Shown here piece after piece: positions 23,018 through 32,526 of a DNA stretch of 40,639 bases. The notes below the pieces were generated by a model. That model was not told where the DNA came from, ran no database searches, and saw only the letters and a list, made by a program, of their open reading frames with translations. The stretch's first letter is position 1, and each line of letters opens with the position of its first letter. This stretch comes from Dehalococcoidales bacterium (GTDB lineage Bacteria > Chloroflexota > Dehalococcoidia > Dehalococcoidales > RBG-16-60-22): assembly GCA_028712355.1 (NCBI GenBank), contig JAQTQH010000007.1:1-40639 (forward strand), written 5' to 3'. Made by a program: the position numbers and the translations under genes.

Positions 23018-24161
23018 CCGCAAATCGCTCTCCGGCGATTTCTTTATCACCGGCGATGTCGCCTGCGCCGAGGGCGCCATCAGCGCGGGCTGCCGCTTCT
23101 TTGCCGGCTATCCCATTACCCCTGCTACCGAGATTGCCGAACGCATGTCCGAGCGCCAGCCTGAAATCGGCGGCACCTATATCCAGATGGAGGACGAAAT
23201 CGCCTCCATGAACGCCATACTGGGCGCGTCCTGGGCGGGTGTCAAAGCGATGACGGCAACTTCCGGTCCCGGCTTCAGCCTGATGATGGAGAACCTGGGG
23301 CTGGGTGTCATGCTGGAAACACCATGTGTGCTGGTGAACGTGCAACGGGCAGGGCCTTCCACCGGACTGCCCACGCTGGCCGGGCAGGGCGACATGATGC
23401 AGGCGCGCTGGGGCTCCCACGGACATTACAGCATCATCGCATTGTGCCCCGATTCGCCGCAGGAGATGTATCAACTCGCTATCAAAGCCTTCGACCTTTC
23501 CGAAAAGTACCGCACGCCGGTGCTTATCATGGCGGATGAGGTGGTAGGACATATGAGCGAAAAGGTAACTATCCCTCCTCCTGAAGAAATTAAAACCTTA
23601 CCGCGCCGCAAGCCTGCGGTGCCGCCGGAAAAGTACCTGCCCTACGTCCCGGATGCCGACCTGGTGCCGCCGATGGCGAACGCCGGTGAAGGCTACCATT
23701 TCCACGTTACCGGTCTGACCCACGATGAGCGCGGTTACCCGTTGATGACTGCCGAGGCGCAGGACAAGCTCATCCGGCGGCTGGTCAACAAGATAGACAA
23801 AAACCAGGACGATATTATTATGCTGAAAGAGGACTGGCTGGATGATGCCGAGGTAGTGGTCTGCTCTTACGGCATTTCGGCACGGATTGGCAAATTCGCC
23901 GTAGAGCGCGCCCGCGCTGAGGGCATTAAAGCCGGCATGCTGCGGCTCATCACTGCCTGGCCCTTCCCTGAAAATCGAATCCGGCAGCTTTCTAAAAAAG
24001 TAAAGGCGTTTATTGTACCCGAGATTAACTGCGGACAGATTGCTCTGGAAGTAGAGCGCTGTTCTTCAGGCAGAGCCAGTACCATCCTCGTGCCGCACAT
24101 GGGCGGCGGCGTGCACCAGCCGCATACTATTATTGAAGCCATCCGGAAGGCACTCAAATGA
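23010..24161 (+). CDS. korA: 2-oxoacid:ferredoxin oxidoreductase, alpha subunit
   Basis: 383 residues starting at GTG 23010, which has GGAAGGAG nine bases upstream; no start is credible earlier. FFAGYPITPATEIAE is the alpha-subunit signature, TSGPGFSLMMENLG and VNVQRAGPSTGLPT follow, and domain II starts near VVCSYGISARIG. It converts a 2-oxoacid plus CoA to acyl-CoA plus CO2 with reduction of ferredoxin. 2-oxoglutarate is the likeliest substrate, but branched 2-oxoacids cannot be excluded from sequence. Confidence 0.93.
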   Translation: MSSRKSLSGDFFITGDVACAEGAISAGCRFFAGYPITPATEIAERMSERQPEIGGTYIQMEDEIASMNAILGASWAGVKAMTATSGPGFSLMMENLGLGVMLETPCVLVNVQRAGPSTGLPTLAGQGDMMQARWGSHGHYSIIALCPDSPQEMYQLAIKAFDLSEKYRTPVLIMADEVVGHMSEKVTIPPPEEIKTLPRRKPAVPPEKYLPYVPDADLVPPMANAGEGYHFHVTGLTHDERGYPLMTAEAQDKLIRRLVNKIDKNQDDIIMLKEDWLDDAEVVVCSYGISARIGKFAVERARAEGIKAGMLRLITAWPFPENRIRQLSKKVKAFIVPEINCGQIALEVERCSSGRASTILVPHMGGGVHQPHTIIEAIRKALK

Positions 24162-25042
24162 CGCAGGAATATTCAGCAGGAAGATATTACCCCGGGGAAT
24201 TGCTCCGCGAAGACCGGATGCCGCACATCTGGTGTCCCGGCTGCGGCATGGGCAGCATTCTGCATGGATTTCTGAACGGGCTGCACCAGTCCGGTCTGCC
24301 GCTGGACAAAGTAGCCATCGTTTCCGGCATTGGCTGTGCGGGTCGCGTTGCCGGTTATGTCAAATTAGACTCTTTCCATACCACGCACGGCCGGGCGATT
24401 CCCTTTGCCACCGGTCTCAAGCTGGCCAATCCGGAGTTGAAAGTGATCGTTTTCAGCGGCGATGGCGACCTGGTATCTATCGGTGGTAACCATTTCATCC
24501 ACGCCGCCCGTCGTAATATGGACCTGACGGTTATCCTGGTCAATAATTTCACCTATGGCATGACCGGCGGGCAATTCGGCCCGACGACTCCGCTGGACGC
24601 CCGCACAGCTACGTCACGCTACGGCAGTTACGAACCCACCTTCAACGTACCGAACCTTGCCGAAGCTAGCGGTGCTGTCTACATCGCCCGCTGGACGGCG
24701 CTGCACCTGCGCCAGATGGAGCAAAGCTTTACCGAGGCATTGCATAAAAAAGGATTCAGCCTGGTAGAGGTCATCAGCCCCTGCCCCACCCTCTACGGCA
24801 GGATGAACCGCCAGCCTAGGGGACTCGACCAGATGAAGTATTACCAGCAGAACAGTATTATTCAGCATGGAGCTGACACCAGAACCGTCGGCATCGAGTT
24901 GAATGGCAAGATTACCGTGGGTAAATTTATCGATATTGAACGGCCTGCTTACACTGATATTAAGACCAGAGTCTACGAGAAGGCATTTGCGCCCAAACCG
25001 GCGGCTCCGGCCAAGACCACCGCCGAGGCGAGCAGTAAATAG
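24158..25042 (+). CDS. korB: 2-oxoacid:ferredoxin oxidoreductase, beta (TPP) subunit
   Basis: 294 residues. HIWCPGCGMGSIL near the N-terminus is the beta-subunit Cys motif. The TPP/Mg site is visible as FSGDGDLVSIGGNHFIHAARRN with VNNFTYGMTGGQ about 30 residues later. ISPCPTLYGRMNR matches the conserved C-terminal Cys region. Its ATG overlaps the alpha-subunit stop by 4 bp (ATGA). The Pro/Ala/Lys-rich tail (about the last 20 residues) is not part of the fold. Confidence 0.94.
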   Translation: MTQEYSAGRYYPGELLREDRMPHIWCPGCGMGSILHGFLNGLHQSGLPLDKVAIVSGIGCAGRVAGYVKLDSFHTTHGRAIPFATGLKLANPELKVIVFSGDGDLVSIGGNHFIHAARRNMDLTVILVNNFTYGMTGGQFGPTTPLDARTATSRYGSYEPTFNVPNLAEASGAVYIARWTALHLRQMEQSFTEALHKKGFSLVEVISPCPTLYGRMNRQPRGLDQMKYYQQNSIIQHGADTRTVGIELNGKITVGKFIDIERPAYTDIKTRVYEKAFAPKPAAPAKTTAEASSK

Positions 25043-25053
25043 GAATCCGCTTA

Positions 25054-25608
25054 ATGAAACGAGAGGAAATCATACTCGGAGGATTCGGCGGGCAGGGCAT
25101 CATCCTTGCCGGTAGCATCGTGGGCAAGGCAGCGGCTATCTTTAACGGTCAAAACTCTACCCTCACCCAGGACTACGGCCCCGAGGCGAGAGGCGGTGCC
25201 TGCCGTGCCCAGGTCGTCGTCTCGGATAGCCCGGTGTCCTATCCTTATGTGGAAAATCCCTCGGTGCTGGTGGTAATGTCGCAGGAAGCGTATGAAAAGT
25301 ATGCGGCAGGTGCAAAGCAGGATGTTCCACTCTTGATTGACGAAGACCTCGTCAAACTAAAAAAGGATGAAAAGCATCCGGTCTTTCCTATTCCGGCAAC
25401 ACGGTTCGCCCGGGAACTGGGACGGGAGGCGGTCGCTAATATCGTGATGGTGGGATTCCTGGCTGCGATAAGCAGTATCGTGCCTGCCGAAGCCATGAAA
25501 AAATCAGTGCTGAGCTCGGTTCCCAAAGGCACCGAGGAACTGAACACTAAGGCATTCGAGCGCGGCTACAACTACGGCAAGGAGCAACTGGCGGCGGGGA
25601 AGCGGTAG
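25054..25608 (+). CDS. korC: 2-oxoacid:ferredoxin oxidoreductase, gamma subunit
   Basis: 184 residues of the gamma/catalytic-domain-III family: IILGGFGGQGIILAGSIVGKAA at the N-terminus and QDYGPEARGGACRAQVVVSD are diagnostic. NIVMVGFLAAI and the C-terminal AFERGY complete the pattern. Together with delta, alpha and beta it makes a full enzyme. It lies 11 bp after the beta gene and 2 bp before the HdrA/GltD hybrid, so the oxidoreductase and the electron-transfer proteins are expected to be made together. Confidence 0.93.
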   Translation: MKREEIILGGFGGQGIILAGSIVGKAAAIFNGQNSTLTQDYGPEARGGACRAQVVVSDSPVSYPYVENPSVLVVMSQEAYEKYAAGAKQDVPLLIDEDLVKLKKDEKHPVFPIPATRFARELGREAVANIVMVGFLAAISSIVPAEAMKKSVLSSVPKGTEELNTKAFERGYNYGKEQLAAGKR

Positions 25609-25610
25609 AG

Positions 25611-28463
25611 ATGAGCAAAGGCGTGCTGGTCAAGGGGGGAGGCCGCGCCGGTGTTAAAGCAGCTCTGGAGCTGGCGGAACGCGGAGTCAAAGTTGCGCTG
25701 GTGGCGGAAGCTGGCGCCCTGCCGAACGGCCACGATAATTCCTACGAAGCGTTGCGCTTTACCCCTCTGCTCTTGCGAGCCGCGCACCATCCCAACATTA
25801 ATGTTATTACTAATGCCAGCCTGGAACGCCTGCACGGCGAAAAGGGCGATTTCAAAGTAAGAATCATCCAGCACCCGCGTTTTGTCGATGCGGCAGCCTG
25901 CGTTAGCTGCGGCAAATGTGAAATAGAATGTCCGGTTAACGTCGTGTCGCTCACCGGTTCAGATGAGAAACACAAGGCAATCCATCTCCCTCTGCTTGGA
26001 CTCAAATCGGTGCCGGCTGCTTATTGTATTGAAAAGAGCGGGGTTTCTCCCTGTGCCGCCGCCTGTCCCGCCGGAGTCAATTCGCACGGCTATGTCGCCC
26101 TTATCGCGCAGGGTAAGTTCAAAGAAGCTCTCGACCTGATTACCGAATCGGCTCCTTTCCCGCGCGTTCTGGGCAGAGTCTGCAACCGCCCCTGTGAAGC
26201 AAATTGCACCCGCGGAAAAATCGACCGTGCCATTGCCATCTGTGCTCTGAAACGCTTTGTCGCGGATAATAACTCGACAGAAGTCTCTTTAAAACGGACG
26301 CATGATAATCGAAAAGGCAGGGTGAAACCGGCGCAGCCCCGGGTAGCGATTATCGGTGCGGGCCCGGCGGGACTATCCGCCGCCCGCGATTTAGCCCGCA
26401 TGGGACATCACTGCACCGTCTTCGAAGCGCTGCCGATGCCCGGCGGCATGATAACCGTGGGCATGCCCCGCTTCCGCCTCCCCCGCGAGGTCCGCCAGGC
26501 GGATATCGAAGACATCGTGCGACTCGGCATTGAAATCAGGACTTCCACGCCTATCGGTAAAGACCTGACGATGGACGACCTGAAAAAGCAAGGGTACGAA
26601 GCTATTCTGATTGCCGTGGGCGCTCACAAGAACCAGAAGCTGGGCATTCCCGGAGAAGGTCTTTCCGGCGTGGTTGACGGCGTTTCCTTGCTGCGGGCTG
26701 TTAACCTTAAGCAGCCATTCACCATCGGCTCACGGGTAATTGCTATCGGCGGAGGTAACGTCGCCATCGATAGCGCCCGGGTGGCTTCGCGACTGGGGAC
26801 AAAAGAGGTCAGCATCTTCTACCGCCGCACCCGCGCGGAAATGCCCGCTAACGATGAAGAAGTTACCGAGGCAGAGCAGGAAGGCGTTAAGCTTGAATTT
26901 ATGGTCTCGCCGACGCGTATCATCGGGCAGGACGGCAAAGTCACCGGTGTGGCGTTTCATCGCATGCAGGTTACTGATGGCGAAAGCGAAGGACGCCGGC
27001 ATACCGTTCCGATTGAAGGCTCGGAGTTTACCGTCGAAGCGGATACGGTCATTGTCGCCGTGGGTCAGCGTCCTGACTTCTCTTTCCTGGAGGGCGACAC
27101 TACTTTAACCGAAGGAAAAAGGCACATTGTCGTCGACCAGTCCACAATGGCGACCAGAGTCCCCGGCATCTTTGCCGCCGGAGACGCCGCCTATGACTCC
27201 GGACCGATGATTAACGCTATCGGTATGGGGCGACGGGCAGCAATCTCTATCGATAAATATCTTCGCGGTGAACCGGTAGCAAAAGAACCAGTCCATGCCA
27301 GAGTGACGCCGGTTGAAGTAAACTTAAACAACATTTACATTCCATCCATCGAGCCGCAGGAAATGCCCTTCCTGCCCATGAAAGAACGGAGGGGCAACTT
27401 TGAAGAGGTCGAACTTGGCTTTACACCGGAAATGGCAATGCGGGAAGCCCAGCGCTGCCTGAACTGCAGCGGGTGCAGCCAGTGCCTGGAATGTGTGCGC
27501 ACCTGCGAGCTTGACGCCCTGGACCACAGCCAGACGGCACAGCGCTACGACTTTGAAGTAGCCGCGATTATTGCCGGTAAAGATACGGTAATTATCCATG
27601 ACAGCGAATTAATTACAACACGTCACGGCATTCATTTACTGAGTTCTTCTGATGCTGACTTTACAGAAGCAAGCTCAATCGCCGCGGAAATAACGGAAGA
27701 GCTTACGAAGCATGGCATAGAGTCTAAGCCTTTACTAAAAGAAATCCAGGCTCCTGCTATTGCCTCTCCAACCGGCAAGCCGCGTTTGGGCATCTTTGTC
27801 TGCGGCTGCGGCGGCAACATCAGCGATGTAGTATCAATCACGAAAGTGCTCGGTTACCTCCGCAATCTACCGGCTATTGCTTATGTCAGCGGTATTGCCT
27901 ATGCCTGTACCGATGAAGGCAGCGCCGACATCAAATACGCCGTGAAAAAGAATAATCTCAGCCATGCCGTTCTTGCCGCCTGCTCCTGCTGCAACTTCGA
28001 CCAGATTTGCTTCAGCTGCGCCGACCGCCGTATCCTTTGTAAAACGAAGCTGATGGAAGGCGATTTCAACAGCACTTATTATGAATTCATAAATATCAGG
28101 GAACACTGCGTCTGGGTGCACCGGAACAATCCGGAGGAAGCCACCGCCAAAGCCCTGAGTCTGATTCAGGCAGGAATCGCCCGCGCCGCTAACTGTCATA
28201 TTATGACGAATGGCCGAGCGGTCATTCCGGTTATCGCTGAAACAAAGTGCCGTGCTTGCGGCACCTGTATCACGGTTTGCCCCTTCGAGGCGATTGTCTT
28301 GAAAGAAAACCGCAACGGCTCTTCCGTTTCAAAGATTGATGAATCACTTTGCCGCGGCTGCGGTATCTGTGTGGCGCGCTGCCCGTCCGGTGCGCTCCAG
28401 CAGCTGGAGTTCAGTGATACCATGATTAATGCCTCGCTGGCGGCAATTTTGACTAAGAAATAA
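25611..28463 (+). CDS. 950-residue hybrid of HdrA and GltD/NfnB-type modules, HdrA parts in permuted order
   Basis: Domains in order: a short HdrA-like flavin segment (KGGGRAGVKAALELAERG, residues 8-30) with a [4Fe-4S] motif CVSCGKCEIECP near 97; a GltD-type iron-sulfur helical domain (about 135-230: CAAACP, CNRPCEANC); an FAD/NAD(P) reductase (GAGPAGLSAARDLARMG near 249, GGGNVAIDSARVASRLG near 377, AGDAAYDSGP near 523); a Cys-rich block CLNCSGCSQCLECVRTC near 613; a copy of the HdrA N-terminal domain (about 722-865, LGIFVCGCGGNI); and a two-cluster ferredoxin (about 880-930). The HdrA Cys/Sec site is absent from the flavin segment. It likely exchanges electrons between NAD(P)H, FAD and clusters in a bifurcating complex. 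Confidence 0.85.
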   Translation: MSKGVLVKGGGRAGVKAALELAERGVKVALVAEAGALPNGHDNSYEALRFTPLLLRAAHHPNINVITNASLERLHGEKGDFKVRIIQHPRFVDAAACVSCGKCEIECPVNVVSLTGSDEKHKAIHLPLLGLKSVPAAYCIEKSGVSPCAAACPAGVNSHGYVALIAQGKFKEALDLITESAPFPRVLGRVCNRPCEANCTRGKIDRAIAICALKRFVADNNSTEVSLKRTHDNRKGRVKPAQPRVAIIGAGPAGLSAARDLARMGHHCTVFEALPMPGGMITVGMPRFRLPREVRQADIEDIVRLGIEIRTSTPIGKDLTMDDLKKQGYEAILIAVGAHKNQKLGIPGEGLSGVVDGVSLLRAVNLKQPFTIGSRVIAIGGGNVAIDSARVASRLGTKEVSIFYRRTRAEMPANDEEVTEAEQEGVKLEFMVSPTRIIGQDGKVTGVAFHRMQVTDGESEGRRHTVPIEGSEFTVEADTVIVAVGQRPDFSFLEGDTTLTEGKRHIVVDQSTMATRVPGIFAAGDAAYDSGPMINAIGMGRRAAISIDKYLRGEPVAKEPVHARVTPVEVNLNNIYIPSIEPQEMPFLPMKERRGNFEEVELGFTPEMAMREAQRCLNCSGCSQCLECVRTCELDALDHSQTAQRYDFEVAAIIAGKDTVIIHDSELITTRHGIHLLSSSDADFTEASSIAAEITEELTKHGIESKPLLKEIQAPAIASPTGKPRLGIFVCGCGGNISDVVSITKVLGYLRNLPAIAYVSGIAYACTDEGSADIKYAVKKNNLSHAVLAACSCCNFDQICFSCADRRILCKTKLMEGDFNSTYYEFINIREHCVWVHRNNPEEATAKALSLIQAGIARAANCHIMTNGRAVIPVIAETKCRACGTCITVCPFEAIVLKENRNGSSVSKIDESLCRGCGICVARCPSGALQQLEFSDTMINASLAAILTKK

Positions 28464-28467
28464 TGTC

Positions 28468-28932
28468 ATGGCTAAGAAGATAAGCAAATACACCAGCAGT
28501 GCCCCGCAGATAGTCGGCTTCGTATGCAACTGGAGCGCCTACAGCGGCGTGGAGATGGCGGGAGTTGAGAAGATAGAGTACCCGGCGAATATCAAGCTGG
28601 TCAGACTCCCCTGCCTGGGACGGCTGCACCTCGGTCATATCTTGAACTCGTTTGAACTGGGAGCGGGCGGAGTGGTGTTGCTGGGCTGTCCGCCGGACGA
28701 CTGCCACTACGAGTCCGGCACGGAAAAGGCAAAAGAGGTACTGGCGCAGGCAAAGGAGATAATCAACCTACTGGGTATTGACCCATTGCGCCTGGGATTC
28801 ATAGAAGTACCCATCGGCAGAGGCGATATTGTCGCCAGCCAGCTTACCGCCTTCGTTAAGCAAATTGAGGTTCTGGAAAGCCACCCGAAGCAAAAGGGAC
28901 ACGCTCCAGTTTTATCCGGAGGCAAGAAATAG
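28468..28932 (+). CDS. MvhD-like iron-sulfur electron-transfer protein with one Cys ligand changed
   Basis: 154 residues of the MvhD/FlpD family, which links HdrA to an electron donor in methanogens and many anaerobes. IVGFVCNWSAYSG, RLPCLGRLH and LLGCPPDDCHYESG mark the three Cys sites. The usual first motif CNWC is CNWS here, so one cluster ligand is lost or replaced by Ser. A second MvhD domain, with CNWC intact, is fused to HdrA at the end of the operon. ATG 28468 starts 4 bp after the previous stop. Confidence 0.88.
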   Translation: MAKKISKYTSSAPQIVGFVCNWSAYSGVEMAGVEKIEYPANIKLVRLPCLGRLHLGHILNSFELGAGGVVLLGCPPDDCHYESGTEKAKEVLAQAKEIINLLGIDPLRLGFIEVPIGRGDIVASQLTAFVKQIEVLESHPKQKGHAPVLSGGKK

Positions 28933-28934
28933 CT

Positions 28935-30068
28935 TTGGCTGATATCAAGCGCTTAATCCGCAACACCAGGGCATACGCCTGCCTCGATTGCGGCAAATGT
29001 ACCGCGGTCTGCCCGGTGGCGCGCTATAATCCGGATTTTTCGCCGCGCAAGCTGGTGGCTGGCGCCGTTTCCGGCCAGAAGCCGGACGGTCAACTCTGGG
29101 CCTGCCTCACCTGTTCCCTCTGCGAAGCACGGTGCCAGTCCGCTGTAGAATATGTGGAACTGATTAAAGAAATGCGTGAAGCGGCGCATGCTGATGGCGA
29201 GTCCGGGCAATGCACTCACGGCGGTGCGCTAGAAGCCCTGATGCACCTGATGACCTCGGATAATCTCAAGCAAAACCGACTCGGCTGGCTGGACAAAGAA
29301 TATAAAACAGCCGGCGAAGGCGAAGTTCTTTTCTTCACCGGATGTGCACCCTATTTCGATGTCATTTTTGCCGACCTGGGTGTTAAAACACTGGATACTG
29401 CGAAAGGTGCCATCAAGCTGCTTAACCAACTCGGTATCACACCTGCCGTGATGCCTGATGAGCGCTGCTGCGGTCACGACATGCTCTGGACCGGCGATAC
29501 CCGGAACTTTGTAAAGCTGGCAAAGCTCAATCTCGCAGAAATTACCAGGACCAAAGCGAAAAAGATAGTCACCGCGTGTCCCGAATGCTACCATACATTG
29601 AAAGTTGAATACCCGCGTTATGTCGGTGAAACGGGACTTGAGATCGTCCACATCTCCCAGCTTCTGTCGGATGCAGTCAGCAATGGCAAACTCAAGTTTC
29701 GTGAAATGAAGCGGAAAGTCACCTACCACGATCCGTGCCGGCTGGGCAGGTTTAGCGATATCTACGACGCGCCACGTTCGGTCATTGACGCCATTCCCGG
29801 ACTGCAGATGGTGGAGATGGCGCATAACCGCGCCGCTGCCCTCTGCTGCGGCACCCAGGCATGGATTAACTGCGGCGCGGTGAACAAGCAGATACAAACC
29901 AAGCGGCTGCAGGAAGCCGCCGCGACCGGCTCGGATATTATGTTAACATCATGCCCCAAGTGCCAGATTCACCTGACATGCGCTTTAAAAGATAGCAAAT
30001 CGAACGATAAAGCGCAGCTGCAAATCACCGATTTGACTGCGCTGGCGGCGGAGGCGGGAACAGAATAG
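28935..30068 (+). CDS. HdrC-HdrB fusion (HdrD-like) iron-sulfur protein
   Basis: 377 residues from a TTG start at 28935, with GGAGG about 13 bases upstream. The N-terminal HdrC part has two [4Fe-4S] motifs, CLDCGKCTAVCP (from residue 16) and CLTCSLCEARC (from 56). The HdrB part has two complete CCG domains that bind noncubane clusters at the disulfide site: GCAPYF ... CCGHDM ... CPECYH, and DPCRLG ... CCGTQAW ... CPKCQIH. All cluster Cys are retained, so reduction of a disulfide or similar substrate is plausible. The natural substrate in a non-methanogen is unknown. Confidence 0.9.
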   Translation: MADIKRLIRNTRAYACLDCGKCTAVCPVARYNPDFSPRKLVAGAVSGQKPDGQLWACLTCSLCEARCQSAVEYVELIKEMREAAHADGESGQCTHGGALEALMHLMTSDNLKQNRLGWLDKEYKTAGEGEVLFFTGCAPYFDVIFADLGVKTLDTAKGAIKLLNQLGITPAVMPDERCCGHDMLWTGDTRNFVKLAKLNLAEITRTKAKKIVTACPECYHTLKVEYPRYVGETGLEIVHISQLLSDAVSNGKLKFREMKRKVTYHDPCRLGRFSDIYDAPRSVIDAIPGLQMVEMAHNRAAALCCGTQAWINCGAVNKQIQTKRLQEAAATGSDIMLTSCPKCQIHLTCALKDSKSNDKAQLQITDLTALAAEAGTE

Positions 30069-30077
30069 GAGGTCATT

Positions 30078-32513
30078 ATGAGTGCCGAAAATGTACGCAT
30101 CGGGGTATTTGTCTGCGAATGCGGCAAGAATATCGCCGGTTTCGTGGACTGTGACGAGGTAAAGAGCTACGCCGAGGGATTGGAAGACGTCGTCGTCGCC
30201 ATGAAGAACCGCTACACCTGCTCCGACCCCGGGCAGGCGGAAATTAAAAAGAAAATTAAAGAGCATAACCTGAATAGGATTGTAGTTGCTTCCTGCTCGC
30301 CGCGCCTGCACGAACCGACTTTCCGCGCCTGCATCGCCGAGGCGGGTCTCAATCAGTACCTGCTGGAAATGGCGAACATCCGCGAGCAGGTGAGCTGGGT
30401 GCACTCAACTGACCGCAGCGCCGCTACAACCAAGGCGAAAGACTTGGTCAAAATGGCGGTGTCACGGGCACGCCATCTGCAACCGCAGGAAGAAAAATCA
30501 ATTTCCATTACGGACGCCGTTCTGGTAATCGGCGGCGGCGTTGCCGGTATCCAGGCTTCATTAGATTTGGCGGACTCCGGGCACACCGTCTACCTGGTAG
30601 AAAAACAACCCAGCATCGGCGGCATCATGGCGATGCTGGACAAGACCTTTCCCACACAAGACTGCTCGATATGAATACTCGGGCCTAAGATGGCGGATGT
30701 CGGTCGACATCCCCGGATCAAACTGATGACCCTGAGCGAGGTCGAAAACGTTTCCGGCTATGTCGGCAACTTCAAGGTAAAAGTGCGCCGTCATGCACGT
30801 TATGTCAATGAAGCAGAATGCACCGCCTGCGGAGACTGTGCCACGGTCTGCCCCGTGCTTAAAGTAGATGAATACCAGGCTGGCATGGCGACGCGCAAAG
30901 GGATTTATATCCCCTTCCCCCAGGCGATTCCCGCCGCCTATGTCATTAACATGAAGGATTGCCTGGGCAATAATCCCATCGCCTGCAATAAATGCGTGGA
31001 AAAATGTGAAAAGAAGTGCATTAGCCTGGACATGAAGGACGAGATAGTCGAACTGAATGTTGGCTCTATCATCGTGGCAACCGGCATGGATGTATATGAC
31101 CCAACCGCCCTCGATGAATACGGCTATACTCGTTTCGCGAACGTGGTGACCAGCCTTGAGTTCGAGCGGCTCATCAGCGCCGGCGGCCCCACCGGTGGGC
31201 ATTTCGTCCGCCCCGGGGATGGTAAAGAGCCGAAACGCATCGGCTTCATCCAGTGCGTCGGCTCGCGCACGCAGAACCGGGGTAATCCCTATTGCAGCAA
31301 CATCTGCTGCATGAATACCATCAAAGACAGCCTGCTGCTCATGGAACATTACCCGGACACCGAAATCAATGTTTTCTACATTGATATCCGCGCCTTTGGC
31401 AAGGGTTTTGAAGACCTTTATAACCGCAGCAAGCAAATGGGCGTGAAGTACATCCGCGGCATTCCCGGGGAAATCACCGAGGATGCTAAAACAGGGAATT
31501 TACAACTCAAGGTAGAAAACACGACCACCGGAATAATTGAGGACTACGAACTCGACATGGTGGTACTTTCCATAGGACTGGAACCCCCAAAGGATGGCGA
31601 TAAACTGCGACACCTGCTTACTCTCTCCAAAACGAGCGACGGCTTCCTCGCCGAAAGACACCCCAAGCTGATGCCCGTCGATACCGCCACGCGGGGCATT
31701 TTCCTCGCCGGGTGCGCCGAAGCGCCCAAGGATATCAAGGACAGCGTGACCCAGGCGAGCGCGGCGGCGGCACGCGCGGAAATCATCCTCAAGGCGAACC
31801 AGATTAAACTCGATGCCGCCAAAGCAGTCGTCGACCCGAGCAAGTGCACCATGTGCGAGCTATGCGTCAAGGTCTGCCCCTACGGCGCCATCACCGCCAG
31901 CCGGGAAAAGAAGAAGCCCGCCGAGGTCATCGAAGCCATGTGCGCCGGATGCGGCTCCTGCGCCGCCGAGTGCGCTTTCGGGGCGATTTCTATCCGCCAC
32001 TTCGACGATGATGAATATCTGTCACAGATTGAATCGGCGCTGGCGGAAAACCCGCAGTATAAAATCCTTGCTTTCGCCTGTAACTGGTGCTCCTATGCGG
32101 CGAGCGACCTCACCGGCTCGTCCCGTTTGCAATACCCACCCAGTGTGCGCCTTATCAGAACGATGTGCAGCGCCCGCGTTAACGAAAAGTTCGTCCTGCA
32201 AGCTTTTAAATCGGGCGCGCCGATTGTCCTGGTCTCCGGCTGCCACTACGCCGACTGTCATTACAACGGCGCCAACCGCGCCACTCAGCGCCGCATCGAC
32301 CGTCTGTGGGACCGGTTGGAAAGGCTGGGTATCCGCCCGGAGCGGCTGCAACTGGAATGGATGAGCGCTGCCGAAGGACAGCGCTTTGCGAAGGTGATGG
32401 CGGAGCTTGAAGAAATGCGGTTGAAAGTCACTCCCGAAGAAATCGAGCAGACGAAGAAAACCATCGCCGAGCAGGAAAGCAAAAAGAAAAAACCGGCGGC
32501 TTCCGCCGCCTGA
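30078..32513 (+). CDS. hdrA: Selenocysteine-containing HdrA fused to MvhD (in-frame TGA read as Sec)
   Basis: 811 residues when TGA 30672-30674 is read as Sec199. Before the TGA: the HdrA N-terminal domain (IGVFVCECGKNIAGFVDC) and FAD site (GGGVAGIQASLDLADSG). The protein continues in the same frame: DCSI-Sec-ILGPKMADVGRHP, the site where HdrA has Cys in most species and Sec in some. Later come CTACGDCATVCP (near 248), Cys pairs near 300, CSNICC near 410, a two-cluster ferredoxin (near 590 and 621) and an MvhD domain (CNWCSYAASD near 668, GCHYADCHY). AGGAGGT precedes ATG 30078. Automated calls would split it into two false genes, the second starting at ATG 30690. Confidence 0.93.
30672..30712 (+). 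promoter_or_regulatory. Sec codon TGA and bacterial-type SECIS hairpin in hdrA
   Basis: TGA at 30672-30674 is followed 20 bases later by a perfect 7-bp hairpin GGATGTC-GGTC-GACATCC (30695-30712). The apical loop is GGTC (30702-30705), matching the GGU-type loop that SelB needs in bacteria. The loop starts 27 bases after the TGA, within the usual range. The stem also encodes part of ADVGRHP. Confidence 0.9.
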
Positions 32514-32526
32514 CGAGGGTCAAGTT

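Noticed and set aside
30561-31436. 291-codon open frame on the minus strand
   Set aside because: Antisense of hdrA; an artefact of its codon bias.
30675-32513. Separate gene starting at ATG 30690 as a second, shorter HdrA-like protein
   Set aside because: It is in frame with the upstream HdrA half, has no ribosome site, lacks the FAD half, and the TGA is followed by a SECIS-type hairpin. A Sec readthrough explains both halves.
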